This document shows, one piece after another, positions 33,595 through 47,500 of a stretch of DNA of 64,000 bases; position 1 is the stretch's first letter; each line of letters starts with the position of its first letter. The notes below the pieces were generated by a model. The model was not told the origin of the DNA, did no database searches, and was given only the letters and a program-made list of their open reading frames with translations. A program made the translations under genes and the position numbers. Where the stretch lies: contig BSYO01000008.1 of assembly GCA_033239525.1 (NCBI GenBank), forward strand, positions 9,172,150 to 9,236,149. The letters are read 5' to 3'. Source of the stretch: Nepenthes gracilis. Taxonomy: Eukaryota > Streptophyta > Magnoliopsida > Caryophyllales > Nepenthaceae.

Positions 33595-35064
33595 TCGAAT
33601 GAGATGTCCTCTCGCGAATCGGTCTTGATTTCCCCTGCAGCGTCTTGCCTTCTTGAGTTGGCCGCAGAGTGGTGGAAGTCACAAGATTAGACCGATTTCC
33701 GCAGTCCTTTTCGATGTCTTTGGCCACTTGAAACTTTTTCCCACTGGACCGCATCAGGACATTGGAGCGCGTGTCCGTCAAGGGTGTGAAGGTGGTGGGC
33801 CCGTAGTCTCTGCGTTCGGGAGCCTGTCGGCTACATTTCGGCGGGGTGTTCTGCGCTAGCAAACTTTTTTTTTCCTTCTCTAGGGATTGGCCGAGGCTGA
33901 TCCGCCCGTTCTGGACGTTTTGCCTCGTTGGCCTCTTCTGCAGCAGCGTTGGCCTTGGTAATGGATTCCGCCTCGCGGAATGTCTGGGATTTTTATGGGC
34001 CAAATGCTTGAAGAAATCTCCATAAGTTAATGCTGAGATGAAGCTGCGCAACTTCATCTCCTCAGTAATCCTGGGAATCCTTCTGGCCTTAGCCACGAAG
34101 CGATCTTGGAAGCGCCGTGGGTTCTCTCTCGGTTTTTGTTTTATGTGGGAGAGGTGCCACGGCTGTTTCTCTTCCCGTCGGCTTGATGCATATTGAGCCA
34201 GGAAGAGGTCCGTAAGTTCACTAAAGCTGGCGAGAGGTCAAGGGAGATGATGAAACCAGATTCTGGCGTCTCTCTTCAGCGTAAGTGGGAAGCAGCTGCA
34301 CATCGCCGAGTCTTCTAGCCCTTGTAGACTCAGATGGGTGCGGAAGTGATCCAGGTGGTCAACCGGATCACTGCCCCAATTGTATAAGTCAAGGGACGGC
34401 ATTTTGAACTTGGACGGCAGTGGACGGTTCAGGATTTCTGCAGTGAAAGGTGACCTGTCCAAGTCGATGGCGCGTTCGTCATTCTGGAACACGTGGTTCC
34501 AGATTTGGTCCACTCGTGAATCGGCACGAGTGGCATTTCTTGATCTCTTGGAATTGAAAAATTTCTCAACTCCGTCTTGTTTCCAGGAGGTTCGGCAGCC
34601 CGGTCGGCCGCCTCCTCCCGTGGACTGGGTAGTCCCGGGAGACTCGCTCCCGGGATCGTGTGGCGATCCTCTCGCCGAGAGTATCGAGATTTCTCCGTTC
34701 CCGGCTCTCTGTCGGGACGTACTCCGGAAGCGTTCCATTGGCCTGCATTCGCCAGAACGCGGGAGGATGCCGGAGCGATTGTTTCAGCTTTTCGGGCCTC
34801 TTGTCAGCTTCTTCTTCCTCCGCCACCTTTCTTGGTGGCAGAGCGGGAATAATGCTGGTGGAGCCGCTTGTTGTTGTTGTTTTTTACGCCGCAGCGGTTG
34901 GAGCAGCGATTGTTAGCCTACATCTCGCTCTACCGCTTGTTGAATGTAAGGCGGTGGGACTTCGCCTATGACCCGTTGACCAGACATCAAGAAAGATTGC
35001 TCTCGGTGGGGTTAGCTTGAAGATATCTAGCGGGGTCGCTAGCCTGTGCTCTCGTGTTCACCAT
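33560..35064 (-). pseudogene. RE4 gag
   Basis: A likely start at 35064 (MVNTRAQASDPARYLQ) lies about 85 bp inside the primer site, but stops follow within 30 codons. The core gag domain is in the frame 34738-34238: FTAEILNRPLPSKFKMPSLD, NWGSDPVDHLDHFRTHLSL and LKRDARIWFHHLP, the conserved plant Tat gag block. The frame then shifts to 34096-33557 (ITEEMKLRSFISAL and a basic tail). The zinc-finger-like module seen in RE3 was not clearly found here. Confidence 0.85.
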
Positions 35065-35135
35065 TGTTGAAGCAGAAGGTGACAGAGAGAGCTTTGTGCA
35101 GATTCTTTGTGGTAGGCTTTTCGTAAGCGCTTCCC

Positions 35136-35149
35136 ACAGACGGCGCCAA
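35136..35149 (-). other. RE4 primer-binding site
   Basis: On the minus strand TTGGCGCCGTCTG directly follows the LTR end GCATCA. TGGCGCCGT is complementary to the 3' end of plant tRNA-Asp as I recall it, the type of site used by Athila/Tat elements. Confidence 0.7.
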
Positions 35150-36502
35150 TGATGCGTACCTAGATCCGACTTCGAACAGATTCGGATTCTTCTGGATGGT
35201 TTGAACTGGCTCCGTTCACCGAGTACGAATCCTGCACACCACTAAAACAAACAAGAGGTCAGCGTTAACGGTGAGATGTAATCCCACCGAAAACACTCCG
35301 ACGCTCAAGTCAGTAAACCAGCCTTCAATGGAATGAATTGAAAGTGAGAGAAAGCAATGGGAGAGGGGAATGGAGTGTCTTGTTCCAAATGTCAGAAAGA
35401 CGCAAGTCCTTTCTCGTATCTGGATGGTGGGAAGGCAGAGACCGTGTGTAAAGACCCGTTCGTTGCCTTGGAGTTGGATTGTGTTTGAGAGTTTGGCTGT
35501 TGGGAACCAGAGCTTGTCTCTCAAAGACCCTAGGGTTTTCTGTCTCAGTCTAAGTTTGAAGAAAGAGTGTCTGAAAGCTTCAATGAAAGCATCCAAGAAA
35601 GCGTCTTTGAAAGCTTGCCCTGGATGGTGGATCCAGGGCCTCTTTTATGGCAAAAATGGCGATCCTCCTTCTTTGGAAGGAGTGATCTCACTATCATCTG
35701 CTGTTGGCCTTCCTCCTGGAGGCTGATGCTTGTTGCCCAATTGTGGAGGATTGTTTTTCCGGTCAACCACTTGAAGCGGTCAACAAGGACTTTGGAGGAG
35801 TTAGTTTCTTTCCTTCCCAGCATGCTACCGTTGAGGTTCCATGGCTGGCAAGGAGTTGGGAGGATCTGGCGCCTTCCTTATTTAATGGGCACCAATCTTG
35901 CTGATATTCTCTTTAAGATCGTGGAATATCCTTGGAGGATCGTGGCTGGCCTTTTTATGACTGATGGGCCTAAACGGGTCAGGCCCATTACTGTTGAAAG
36001 GCTTCTCGGGGCCCAATGTGCAAAGCGCGGACGGTCAACGCCTGGGTTGACCGTCTGCGTGCGTATTGGCCGCCTTTATGAAAGGCGTCCGTCGTTGGCA
36101 TCCAGATGGGCTATGGCCTGAGGGAGTCAGGCCCATTATTGTAGAAGGGCCTTGTTTGGGCCCAACATGTAGGGAACAGACGGTCAACGTCTGAGTTGAC
36201 GGTCAGTGTGTTGGCCGCCTTCGTGGAGAACGAAGGGGGAGCGGCGGGCGACCAACTGATGGGCCGTGGGCCAGAATGGAATAGGCCCATCACTGTTGCA
36301 AAGCCTCTAAAGGCCCAACGAACTGGTTAACATTGAGTTGACCGTTTGCGAGTAAGTTGGCCGTCAGGACGATCAACGAAAACGTTGACCGCGCTTTCTC
36401 GCTTTCAGGCCCGTCTTCATCTGTAATGTTAGAAACGTTATTTAGCCTTTTCGAGGCCATTGACTTTTCTTTCAGTGCCACCCATTATTGGTGTACCCAT
36501 CA
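35150..36502 (-). repeat. RE4 5' LTR (right side in the window)
   Basis: This 1353-bp LTR pairs with 24882-26185 with small indels and scattered substitutions. It ends TGATGGG..GCATCA in element orientation. Target duplication atttg follows at 36503-36507. Confidence 0.92.
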
Positions 36503-36507
36503 ATTTG

Positions 36508-39500
36508 GTAGGTACAACTTTCAAAAATTATAAATCGAGATATCGCAAAATTTTGTTCAATCAATGAGCTTATTATTAAGTAAATTTATCAAGTAGTTTA
36601 TCTAATTGAAATTTTGACCTTATATTAAATAACTAATACTTTGTTAAAACTATTGATAAACATTAACTTACTAAAATAATAGAAGCAATGGAAGGAGCTT
36701 TTAAGAATAAATGTGAAAATGTAAAAAGGTAGAACAAAAATCTAAAACATGAAGTGTAGAATGTGCAAGTTTCATCTTGAAGATCTCCATAATGGAAATA
36801 CCAAATTCATATAACCTTGCTCTAGTGTCAACATATTCATTTGTGATAATTCAGCAACATGAGAAATACCAAATTTTAATTTTAATTCAGATTTTTTCCC
36901 CTACTTTTAGAGTTTTTCAAAGAAAAGTTTTTGAAATTGCCCCCCTCATTGTATATCACAATTGCCACGAGAACCTTAACCCAAACCATTGTGCCTCTCT
37001 GCTGGCAATTGTCATGCCCTGGTTCCTAAAATTCGATTATATTAATTCTTAATTTTGAATTATCTAAAATTTGATTTTTATTTTTAATTATTATAAATTT
37101 AATTATTTATTTTATTAACTAAGACCTAATAGGAATTGGGACGTGAATTTAAAAATTAAATACCAATTAGCAACACAAAATAAAATAATAATTTAATCAT
37201 ATAATCCTAAAATATTATATTTAAAAATGACTTCAAATTCTGATAATATATGACTTTAAATGTACATAAAAAAGCATCTATGCTAAAATTAAAAGAACCA
37301 AATAATAATTTAACCAAACTGCTAAAAACAATTAAAACCATCTCAAAACATCGACACAATATATCATCATTGACTTGATATAACAATAATATGAAATAAA
37401 CAGAAGTTAATAATATAAACTATTGTTCTTTCTGAATAATAACACATCAAACTAAATCCAAAATACAAGTAGCCATTGTTCAAACCAAACCACATTTAAG
37501 TAAGTATCAAGCCCTTTAATCTAAAAAGTTGGCGAAATAAGAGTAAGAGTGAACTAAATATTTAATATGGTGTATAAATTCTCTAAAGTAAAATATATAT
37601 ATACTAGAATATGATACGATCAAATATTTTAAAAATCAATGATATTATTTTGCAATTTTATCATGCATAATTTCAAAATATATGGTCAATTATATATAAA
37701 TTATATGTATATATATATTTTTATATTGGGCTCCCAAATAATTCTTTTATCCACTATGTATTGGGCCCATGATACATGCAACTCTCTCGGTTACTCTTTT
37801 TCTTTTTTTCCATTAAAAAAAAAATAATCTTTGGGTCTAACTCTCGGATTGAGTGAGGCTTATTCCAAATCTTAAGACCACGCTTAATGGGATAAAATAA
37901 AAAATTTTAATTTCATTTTATTTTTACTTGAATTACCATTTTATTATTTAACTATTCCAATAATAGGAATAAAATTTTCAAAATAAAATTGTTATCCTTT
38001 CATTACAAGAAATTAAAAACTAATACCCCAATATTTTTTTATTCCTTGTTATCAAGAAAAACTACTTAAAATATTTTTTCTATTTATCTTTACTCTTAAC
38101 TATCTTATCAAAATCGATTTTGGGTTAGACGTAGTGTTAGATTTAGATAAAAATTTATGACCATTTAAATTAAATTGGCTGAAAATGGCCAATCACCTGG
38201 GCCAAAAACAGTGCCCATTTATAATCCAAACCTTGCTATTTTAGATTGACATATGGATATTTTTTACTTTTAAGTATTTTTTTAATTTATGATTATAGAA
38301 AAATATCTAAAAATATATTATATTTTAAAAATTATAATATATAGATTAAAATAATACCTAAATATATACTTAAATGAAAAACTTTTACATAAAAATTTTT
38401 AAATATATAAAAATATAATCTATTAAAATAATTTTTTAAATATAATATTTATTTAAAATAAAATATATTTATAAAAAATTTATAATTCACATCAAGTCGG
38501 CTTGAATCGCTTACTTTTACTCATGATTATGCCTGATCTAAAAAGTTATTCGTGCCTAATTTTTTAACCATATCTATATACAATACTGCTATATTTTGTC
38601 TAAGCCTTGTAAATTTTGATTTGATATGGCAAAACCAGTCAGGCGAGCCAATTTTGATCAAATTTATCCCAAACTTTTTAGTACATATTGAAATATTTTT
38701 TCTTTTGATAAGGGTAAGAAAAATGTCATTTTATATAAATTTATTAGTCATTTTTCTTATAATTACTATGTACTAATTATTAAAAAATTATTTTTTAATT
38801 TAATTTAATATATTTTAAATGACTAATTAAATAATTAAATATTAATTATTAACTCTATTAACACATTATTTTATTTTTTAGGAACAGTTATTCTATTTCT
38901 ATATTATTTTATTCTAATAACTAAATATTGTATAAATTTTTTAATCTCCATAGTCCTCTAACTTTAATTTAATTGGATTTTTAAAATTAAAAATTACTTA
39001 AAATAATCTATTTATAAATAATTAAATGATTAATATCCATATTGAGATGAACAATTGGGATTAAGAGATATATAAATTTATTTTTCTATAAAAGAAGCCG
39101 ATTTTGGTTCATTAAGATCTCTAGAAGCCCACTCGAGATCCCAAATACTGATATATGAAAAAACAACGGATGATGGTATAGGAAATCTAGAGAACTAGAG
39201 AACCTTTGTTGATTTAAAAATAAAAGTTTATTTAAAAAAATTATTTATCCTTTTCTTTTGTAGAGTATTTTTTTTTTTTTTTGCAAAAGGGAACTGAGTA
39301 TTGTATTGATTTTTATATGACTAGAACGGTTTTCTATATGTTTTTTTTAAAATAAATCTAAATGATATATAATACGTATTGTGGGCATAGATTCAATTTG
39401 AATAATTCATAATTAGAATCAAAATATTTTTATTTAAAAGCTTTATAAATTAAAATAAGAAGTCAAAATCATATGGCTGATTCTCAAATTAATTTTCTGA

Positions 39501-40400
39501 TAATCAAATTAGAATTTCACTAATAATCAAACAAGAAGAGGAGTAGCAAAAAAGAAATAAAAAGGCTCTGGAGTGTAATACTCCATGCGATGAAATTTTC
39601 TTAGAGAGAGGTTTATTGAAAAAATAAGCTCTCCAACTTTTTTATATGCACGATTAGTACAACTAGGGTCATATCTGAACACATGTTTCAAGTGAGTGTA
39701 AGCATTGAAGGAAGTCGATAGTTATTTTAGTAGTTAAGTTGTTGAAACACCATATGCATTTTCTATATTCCAAGGTATTCAATTTATTAAGGCCGGGGGC
39801 CTTGTTTGGGAAGGTTTAGTAACGCCCCTCAAGTTGATAACTTAGAAGAATGAATGTTTGATAACTATCCATCCTTAATTATTCATAGTAATTGAGTCAC
39901 TTTGCTATTTATTAACTCTATCCTCATAATTTTTGTTGGTATATGTGCATGCTATGCCACATTTTATTGATTTTATGATCTAAACTTAGTGAGCTTTTCT
40001 GATTAGTCTTGCCATGTATATAAATCTTTAAAAATGTTTTAATTTGATTGTAATTAATGTGAAACATTAATAAATGTTATTTGTTATTATTATTATTATT
40101 ATTTTGCTTTGGCTCTATTCTTCTGGTTCCTTTGGCCTAGACAGACAGGTGGATGATGCATTGACAAGATGGTTAAGTATAACTTTTATTGTTTAGTTGG
40201 GCTGCTTTGGCAAGGAAGTCTGACTACTTTGGTCTAGGCTGTTTGTTGTTGAACTCATCAATACATATTTTTGTAATGGAAAATCTTTCTAGTCCTAACC
40301 ATATCCAACCCTTTTGTCTATTATTTAATTTTTTTTAAAAAAATTAAACTATTTCAACTATATCCTTAATTAGAAAATAATCTGAAATTTGAATAATAAT
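36508..40400. other. AT-rich DNA right of RE4
   Basis: I see no gene. From 37012 a sequence beginning TGTCATGCCCTGGTTCC, followed by an AT-rich 'tttaattattataaatttaa' stretch, resembles the start of a Tekay-type LTR, so it may be an old LTR remnant. I could not define its end. Other content is A/T runs (39270-39290) and an ATT run at 40083-40105. Confidence 0.45.
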
Positions 40401-40403
40401 CGC

Positions 40404-40661
40404 TAATAATTAGAAAAAAATCAACAATCTGAAAAAAGAATAGTCAGTCACTTCTATTCTCACATAATCAGTGCCATCACACTGATTGCACCTCCGCCAC
40501 CTGCTGTCAACGGTGTCTATTAAATCCGGACGATGATAACTCAGAACCGGCCATTGCCCGTTGGCCAATCCTCCCAGCTGATCGCCTGTAGTTATGCTTC
40601 GGCACACGTTCACCACCACCGTGATTATATTTTCATCATATTTTGAGTTGCAGTACCTATT
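40404..40661 (-). other. Possible gene fragment, unrecognised
   Basis: GC-richer than its surroundings. A minus-strand frame (from about 40660) reads RYCNSKYDENIITVVVNVCR, then ITTGDQLGGLANGQWP and SRWRRCNQCDGTDYVRIEV. It has five Cys residues in about 85 residues, like a small secreted or metal-binding protein. I cannot name a family. It may be an exon fragment of a lost gene or chance. The flanks are AT-rich with no clear splice partner. Confidence 0.25.
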
Positions 40662-41682
40662 CTCCGCTAACCAAATAAGGTAATATTTATTTTCTCACTA
40701 TTTTTAGTAATATTTGTTCATAATAATAATTTTCATGCTCTTAAAAAATTCTCTTTAGTTTAGCATTGTTTTGAACTAATTCAAAAAAAAAAAAAAAAAA
40801 AAAAAAGAAGGGTTAGCCATTAATATTTGATGCCTCTCTTATATGGATAATAGAAGTAAGTAAATTATTGGTTAGATTGCATTATGGAAGTAAATTGACA
40901 GGATATAAAATGTTGTATGGGCTGAGTTGGGTTCCCAATAGCCTTCATTTGAGAAGCTTTCTGAGAATCATATGAATGGGACTCTTCTAAAACCGTGGCT
41001 ACTGATGGATGTTGAGCTGCATTCGAACTTCACACTTCCATAACCATGACATTCAAGCACCGTCGGAGTCCCAGTCCCGTTCAAATGTCAACTGGTGAGA
41101 CTCTGTGAAATCGTTCTTATGTGCTAATTTTGGCAATATTATTTTGGATCCAATTAAATATATTATTTAGAGGGTCTCAGTTGAAACTTTTGATCAAATC
41201 TAAAGTGATACACCAAGTATTAGAAAGCTAGAGGTGCTTGTGTTGTGCCTTTGGTACTTGAGGTGATTTTGTACTCTTAAAATCATGTTTGGAGTTATCT
41301 TGATGGATGTAATAGAGTAGAGATGACTGAGGTAATCGGTGAAGCAAAATAAAGAAGCTTATTTTGTAAGGATGAAGACTAGTAAGGCAAGTATATCCCC
41401 TGATTCTCTCCTTACTTTGTAATGTACATTTCACAAGTAAATGTCCTTTGTTTATTTGTCAAACTAAGTCTCTATATGTAATTATTTCCTTTTTGTTATG
41501 TTATGACCATATATATTTGCTTTCATTCATGGATTTACTTATCATGTTTAAATATATTGTACCCTGCAGTATCCATTTTCCTTCATGCAATTAGCTTGAG
41601 CATGTTATTCTTTTTATTTTGTTGTATTTGTTCTTATTACATCTTCCATCAATGCTTGCTCCATTTTCCTTAAAAATCATCA
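40662..41682. other. Non-coding DNA left of RE5
   Basis: I see no gene. A run of 24 A is at 40783-40806. A moderately GC-rich stretch (40920-41110) has no open frame I recognise. Confidence 0.45.
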
Positions 41683-43486
41683 TGTAGCACAAGTTTTTAT
41701 TTTAATTATTTTAATATTAATTATAGTTTTGAGTAGGGAGGAAAGAGAGAGAAGTCGCACGGGAAGAGAGAGAAAGGACGTGCGGTAGAAGAGAGAGAAA
41801 CATATAATTTGGGTACCTCACAGCATTATTTTGTTAGACTTACTTAGTATAAAGTCGAGATAAATATTTATAATTCCTATATTTGGTGTGATTTAGTATT
41901 TGATTTATATTGACTACTATTAAGAAATTTTATTAATATGTATAAATTTTTATACATCCAATTTGTTTATTCTAAAAATGCATGTATAGTTCACTGGTTG
42001 ATTTGGGGTTTCTAGTTTAGGCATTGTGATTTTGAAGGATTTTATTATTTTCTAGAAGCCTAAAAAATTATTAAATACTGTGTATTTTTATATTTATATA
42101 TTTGTATAAAAATGAGCATAAACTTTACATGGCCTGAGCATATTCACATGTATATGTCGGGTTGTAATTATTACATTTAGATTTATTATTAGATATTCTG
42201 GTCATTTCTTAACGGGAAGATTTGTTATTAAAAATTTTTTTCGCCAGCAGGAAAGGCTTGAATGTAGTGACTTGTCCATTTGGATATTTAATTGGAATTT
42301 ATAATAGATTCGGACGTCCTAATATATCTAACAATTTAAAAAATTGTACTCAAAATTACGGGTGATAAAATATAGTGAGTAACCTTTTTTATGAGAGATA
42401 GAGTGTATAGGTAGCCTAACATACTGACTTTATTTGCATTTGATTTGGTCTAAGGTTATCGGGTTAGGAATAATCCTTTCCTCAAGTTTGTTTTAAAATA
42501 ATCGGAATTCACATTTGGTTCATGTTTTGTGTTTCTATATAAATTTGGATAATTGGAGTTGGATTTGAGATTCGCCGGTTTTGCTCACAGACGGATTTGA
42601 TATATCTTGCACGAATGATTTTCATTAATATTTTGATCTGAACCTTGAAATTATTTACTTGTGGCGCTACTATGGCTTTTGCGCACATGATTGGATTGTT
42701 TTGCTATTGGACTCTATCCTAAATCACGAGCTGATCGGATATTGAATTTAGACTTAGATTAAACTTTGGATTAGACATATACTTATTAAAATCGATTCAG
42801 ATTACTTCTATTTTATATAGATATATATGTCCTGAGAGAATTATGTTTAGATTGGACATTTATTTTGAATTTGATATTTAATTCGAGTATAAGACTACCA
42901 TTAAATTTTAGATCTTAGATTTCGATTAGATTTATTATTTCGACGATTTGAATTTATTATATTATCTAATTAGATATTTATTCATTTGACCCTTCATCTA
43001 ATTCTTCGGACTCGTTTATTTATATGTAATACTTATTGAACTTTAAACTTATATTTTCTATTTTATCCCTTCAAAATAGAGACACAAATTTATTGCACGA
43101 GTGAGACAAGTTTTGATGCAGCATCTTATATATCTTATGAGTATTATATTTGTTTTTAGATTGTAATGCCATTTGTTATATATCGATTTGTGGATGATTT
43201 GTTTGGGCTATCTTTAGATTTGGAGTTGGGCGAATGTAGGCTTTTGGACTATATATTAAAAACTATTGGGTTATTCCATTGTGTGGTTATTATTTTATGA
43301 TTATTCCCTTTACAACTTTTAGAGCAGTTATGATTGTATCCGGATAATTGTCCGATAAGATTCTGTATATGTTATTTTTGAGTCTCATATATGTTTTGTT
43401 GTCCAACTCAAGTTTGAAATTTATAAGATTAATATATAAAATTTAATTAATTATTTAATTGATATGTTTGATCCGAATTCGTAACA
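41683..43486 (+). repeat. RE5 5' LTR
   Basis: It begins TGTAGCACAAG and ends GTAACA. Compared with the 3' LTR it lacks about 400 bp after the first ~50 bp, including the AG-rich block. A short AG-rich leader (41730-41800) and the long AT-rich tail are shared. Confidence 0.85.
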
Positions 43487-43490
43487 AAAA

Positions 43491-43503
43491 ATGTATTAGA
43501 GAA
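43491..43503 (+). other. RE5 primer-binding site
   Basis: ATGTATTAGAG a few bases after the LTR end is close to the initiator-Met tRNA site TGGTATCAGAG. Confidence 0.6.
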
Positions 43504-43739
43504 AGTCGTAATGGGGAGTGATTTGGGCTGATTGTGGGTTGATTTTGGGAAGACCGTTGATTGAATCTTTATATGATAGGTGGATATCATGGCGAATCTT
43601 AGAGATTTTAGGAGATCATTCTCAAGCCAGAAAGATACTAGGAGTAGGTGGTCAGCCTCAAGCCAAAAAAATAGTAGCCAAAAAGAAGGTCAATTGCAAG
43701 CTGGGAAGATGTTAGAGGCAGGAGATTGGCCTTAGGTCA

Positions 43740-44480
43740 TGGAGAAGACTATGTTACGATGATGGGTTGCATGAGTGATGTGATGGTCCGGATGATCTAG
43801 CAATAGGATCAGGATATGGCTACATTAAGAAGGATGGTCAAGCAAGATCAAGGCCGGACACCCTTTGATTGGTTCAAGGGTGTGCATGTTCCAAAGTTTC
43901 TAGGAGAGTTTGATTTGATTAAAGTAGAAAATTGGTTAAAAAAGTTGGGAATAGTATTCAAAATTATTAATTGCCCTGAGGAGGATAAAGTGAGATTTGC
44001 TACTTATAAATTGGATGGTGAAGCTATGAAATGGTGAGACTCCCAATGCCACATTTTGGGCTAGGATAGCAAGGAGATAGATTTGGAGGTCTTTTGGGAG
44101 GTGTTTATGGATAAGTTCTTTCCATCAAGTATCCGAAAGATTAAGGGAGTCAAGTTCTACTGACTATGGCAAGGAGACAAGATGGTGGTAGAGTATGACT
44201 CACAATTCATGAAACTATCTTGATTTGCTTCCCATTTGTTTGTTGATGAAGTTCTGAGAGCTCAGAAGTTTCTTTAAGGGCTGCAAGATTTAATCCAAAA
44301 ATAGTTAGTACCATTTAGATTGCGAATATATAGCAAAGTGCTAGATCAAGTCCTGCTGATCAAGTAGGAGTAGTTTTCGGAGAAATATTTCTAAAAAAGG
44401 TCAGAGCACGAAGGCCAAAACTCAAAAGGAAAAGTTTTTTGTTAGATATCTTGCTTGATGCCTGGAAGTTGAGATAAAGA
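43740..44480 (+). pseudogene. RE5 gag remnant
   Basis: The frame 43816-44037 carries FDWFKGVHVPKFLGEFDLIK, then ENWLKKLGIVFKI and FATYKLDGEAMKW. This is the conserved retrotransposon gag domain of Tekay-type elements. A stop falls in the WW motif. The next codons continue with VFWEVFMDKFFPSSIR and DKMVVEYDSQFMKLS in other frames. The zinc-knuckle part is not clear. Gag would package the element RNA. Confidence 0.82.
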
Positions 44481-44509
44481 AAAATCAATTAAAGATAAGG
44501 GAAAGACCA

Positions 44510-47500
44510 TTGAAGAAAAGACTTGTCCAAAGTTTCATTTCACAAAATTTGCCTGTGAGTTATGATAAAAAAATCACACGGGACAAGTTTGCTATTATCA
44601 GAATAGAGCCTACTTCAATTGTAGTGAGATGGGCAATTTGTTTAAAGATTGTCCAAAATCGAGAATGTTCAGAAAGGAAGCCGCTACTTTTTGGCAAGAT
44701 ATTTGCAGTCTTAACTCATGATGTTAGAGTCGATCCCTCGATCATAAAAGGTAACTTGCAAATATTTGATTCATTGGCTTATGTTTTGGTTGATCCTGAG
44801 GCTACGCATTCATTTGGGGTCCCTAGATTTGTGCGCAATTTGGATGTGTTTCTTTGGTATTTGGATTTTGCATCGATGATGTTTACCCCGATAGGTAAGT
44901 CCCTCTTAGGTGATATTGTGTATCCCCCCGATATTCGATTTGGGTATGTGGCCATGAATTATTGGTTGATTTAGTTTTGTTGAATATGTCAAACTTTGAT
45001 GTGATTTTGGGGATGGATTGGTTGGAGTGTTACCACACTACCGTAGATTGCTTTAGTAAGATGGTTTTATTTTATATTCGGGAGTTGATTTAGTTTTGCT
45101 GAATATGCCAGGCTTTGATGTGATTTTGGGGATGGATTGGCTGGCGTGTTATCACACTATCGTAGATTGCTTTAGTAAGAGTATTTTATTTTGTATTTCG
45201 GGATGTAAATCATTTCAGTTTTAATGAAGGATTAGTAAGGAAGGTGTGATGTTGATTTCAATGTTACATTTGATAAGAGATGGGTGCCAAGCTTATTTGA
45301 CATATATGGTCATATTAGGGAATCATTTCATAGCCATAAAGGATATCCTTAATGTCTGCAAATTTGAGGATGTTTTTCTTGAGAAATTATCCAGATTGCC
45401 TTCGGATCAGGAAATTAAATTCACAATTAATGTTTTGCCTAGATCTACGTTGATTTCGAGGGCTCTATATAGGATGACCCTATCTAAGTAGAAAAAGTTA
45501 AATTAGTAGTTGCAGAAATTGTTAGAAAATGATTCATTGGCCAAGCGTATTGCCATGGGGTGCCTCATGCTATTCATGAAGAAGAAAGATGGATCCATAC
45601 GATTATGTGTGGATTGTTGTGAGTTAAATAAGATCATGATAAAAAATAAGTACTCTCTCCCGATGATTGATGATTTATTTGATCAGTTGTAAGGAGTTTA
45701 AGTCTTCTCAAAGATCGATATGTGTTTAGGATGTTGTCAGTTGAAGATTAAGTGGGATAATATTCTCAAAACAACTTTTAGGATGCGATATGGTCATTAT
45801 GAATTTTTAGTGATGTCATTTGGATTGACAAATGCGCCGGCATCATTTATGGACATGATGAATAGAGTTTTTCAATCGTACCTAGATCGATTCGTGGTGA
45901 TTTTCATAGATGATATTCCGATTTATTCAAGGAGTTTTGAAGAGCGTGAGATTCATTTGAGGATTGTATTGCAGACTTTGAGAGAGAAGTAGTTGTTTGC
46001 TAAGCTAAAAAAGTGTGAATTTTGGTTGGAGGTGGTGTCGTTCTTGGATCATATCATTTTCAAGGGTAGTGTATCAGTGAATCTAAAGAAGGTGGAAGTG
46101 GTGACAAATTGGGAAAGGTCGGTGAGTATCGTTGAGGTTAGAGTTTCTTGGATTTGGTAGGATATTATAGGCATTTTGTTAAAAATTTTTTATGGATTGT
46201 AGTACCCGCTTGATGTAGAAGAAGACGGCGTTTATTTGGGATGATGATTGTGATGATTGCTTCCAAGAGTTGAAGAGAAGACTGACATTAGCATCTATAT
46301 TGACTATCCTTGATGGATTAGGAGGATTTGTAGTATATTTTAATGTTTTCAAGAAATGTCTTGATTTTTTTTAATGTAATGCAACCCAGTGGTGGCTTAT
46401 GGGTCAAGACGGTTGAATATTTACGAGCAGAACTATTCCACCCATAATTTGAAGTTAGCAGTTGTGATCTTCGCATTAAAGATTTAGAGGCATTATTTGT
46501 ATAAGAAGAAGTTTGTAGTCTACTCCAATCATAAAAGTTTGAAGTATCTATTCTTTTATGAGTTGAATATATGGCAGTGAAGGTGGATGGACCTATTGAA
46601 AGATTATAATTACAAGATTCAATATCACCCAAAAAAAAAAATATTGTTGTTGATGCTTTGTGAGCAGGAGGTCTCCTAAATTGATAGCTCATCTAGTGAT
46701 CAAGGAATGGAAAATGTTGATAGAATGAAAAGTTGTATGATTTAATTGCACTCTAAGGGATCGAAGATGATGTTGTCCTATCTTCAAATTTAGCCAAATA
46801 TTTTGGTGAAGATCAAGAAAATCGATAGAGATTACAGGAGAATTGGATAGTGAGTGTCGAGCAGACTTCCACTTTCGATTAGACAGGACTGTATTTTTGT
46901 GATCGGGTTTGCGTGCCAAGTATTAAAGAGTTGAAGGAAGAGATTCTGAATGAAGCTTATAGATCGAGATTTATAAATTTATCCTAGTGTGAATAAGATA
47001 TACAAAGATATAAAGTTCTTCTGGTGACAAAATATGATGCATGGGATTGCAAATTATATGGCTAGATATATTATGTATTAGCAGGTGAAAACAGAGCATA
47101 AGAAACTTTTAGGTTCTTGCATCCTTTTTCCAATTCCCAACTGAAAGTGGGAGTATATAACGATGGATTTTGTCTCAAGGTTGCCTAGGCGGCGAAGAAT
47201 ATAGATGTCATTTGAATGATTGTGGATAGATTAATTAAGTCCACTCATTTCTTGTCGATTCAGAAGACGTATTTAAGAGATAAGCTGGCTCGTCTGTGCA
47301 TCAATGAGATCGTTAGGTTGCTTGGTATTTGACTTCGATTGTGTCTGATCGGTACGCCAAATTTGTGTCGAAATTTTGGGAGTGCTTGTACAATAAGTTG
47401 GGTATCAATTTTCAGTTTAGTTTAGCATTTTATTCGTAGATGGACAACCAATCCAAAAGGACAATCCAAATCTTGGAAGATATGTTGAAAGCATTAGTCT

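Larger units (their letters stand above)
24882..36502 (-). mobile_element. RE4: near-complete Tat-lineage Ty3/gypsy element
   Basis: The LTRs at 24882-26185 and 35150-36502 begin TGATG and end CATCA. The flanks atatg (24877-24881) and atttg (36503-36507) agree at 4 of 5 bases, consistent with an aged target duplication. In minus orientation the order is 5' LTR, primer site, gag, protease, RT, RNase H, second RNase H, integrase, 36-bp tandem array, an ORF on the opposite strand, polypurine tract and 3' LTR. The two RNase H regions and the antisense ORF mark the Tat lineage. Stops and frameshifts in gag, RT and the aORF show that it is no longer autonomous. Confidence 0.92.

Noticed and set aside
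39793..39815. GGGGCCTTGTTTGGG as the end of a MITE
   Set aside because: I found no matching inverted end within 500 bp and no target duplication.
40783..40806. A-run as the tail of a SINE, LINE or processed gene
   Set aside because: No RNA polymerase III boxes, RT domain or flanking duplication could be seen nearby.
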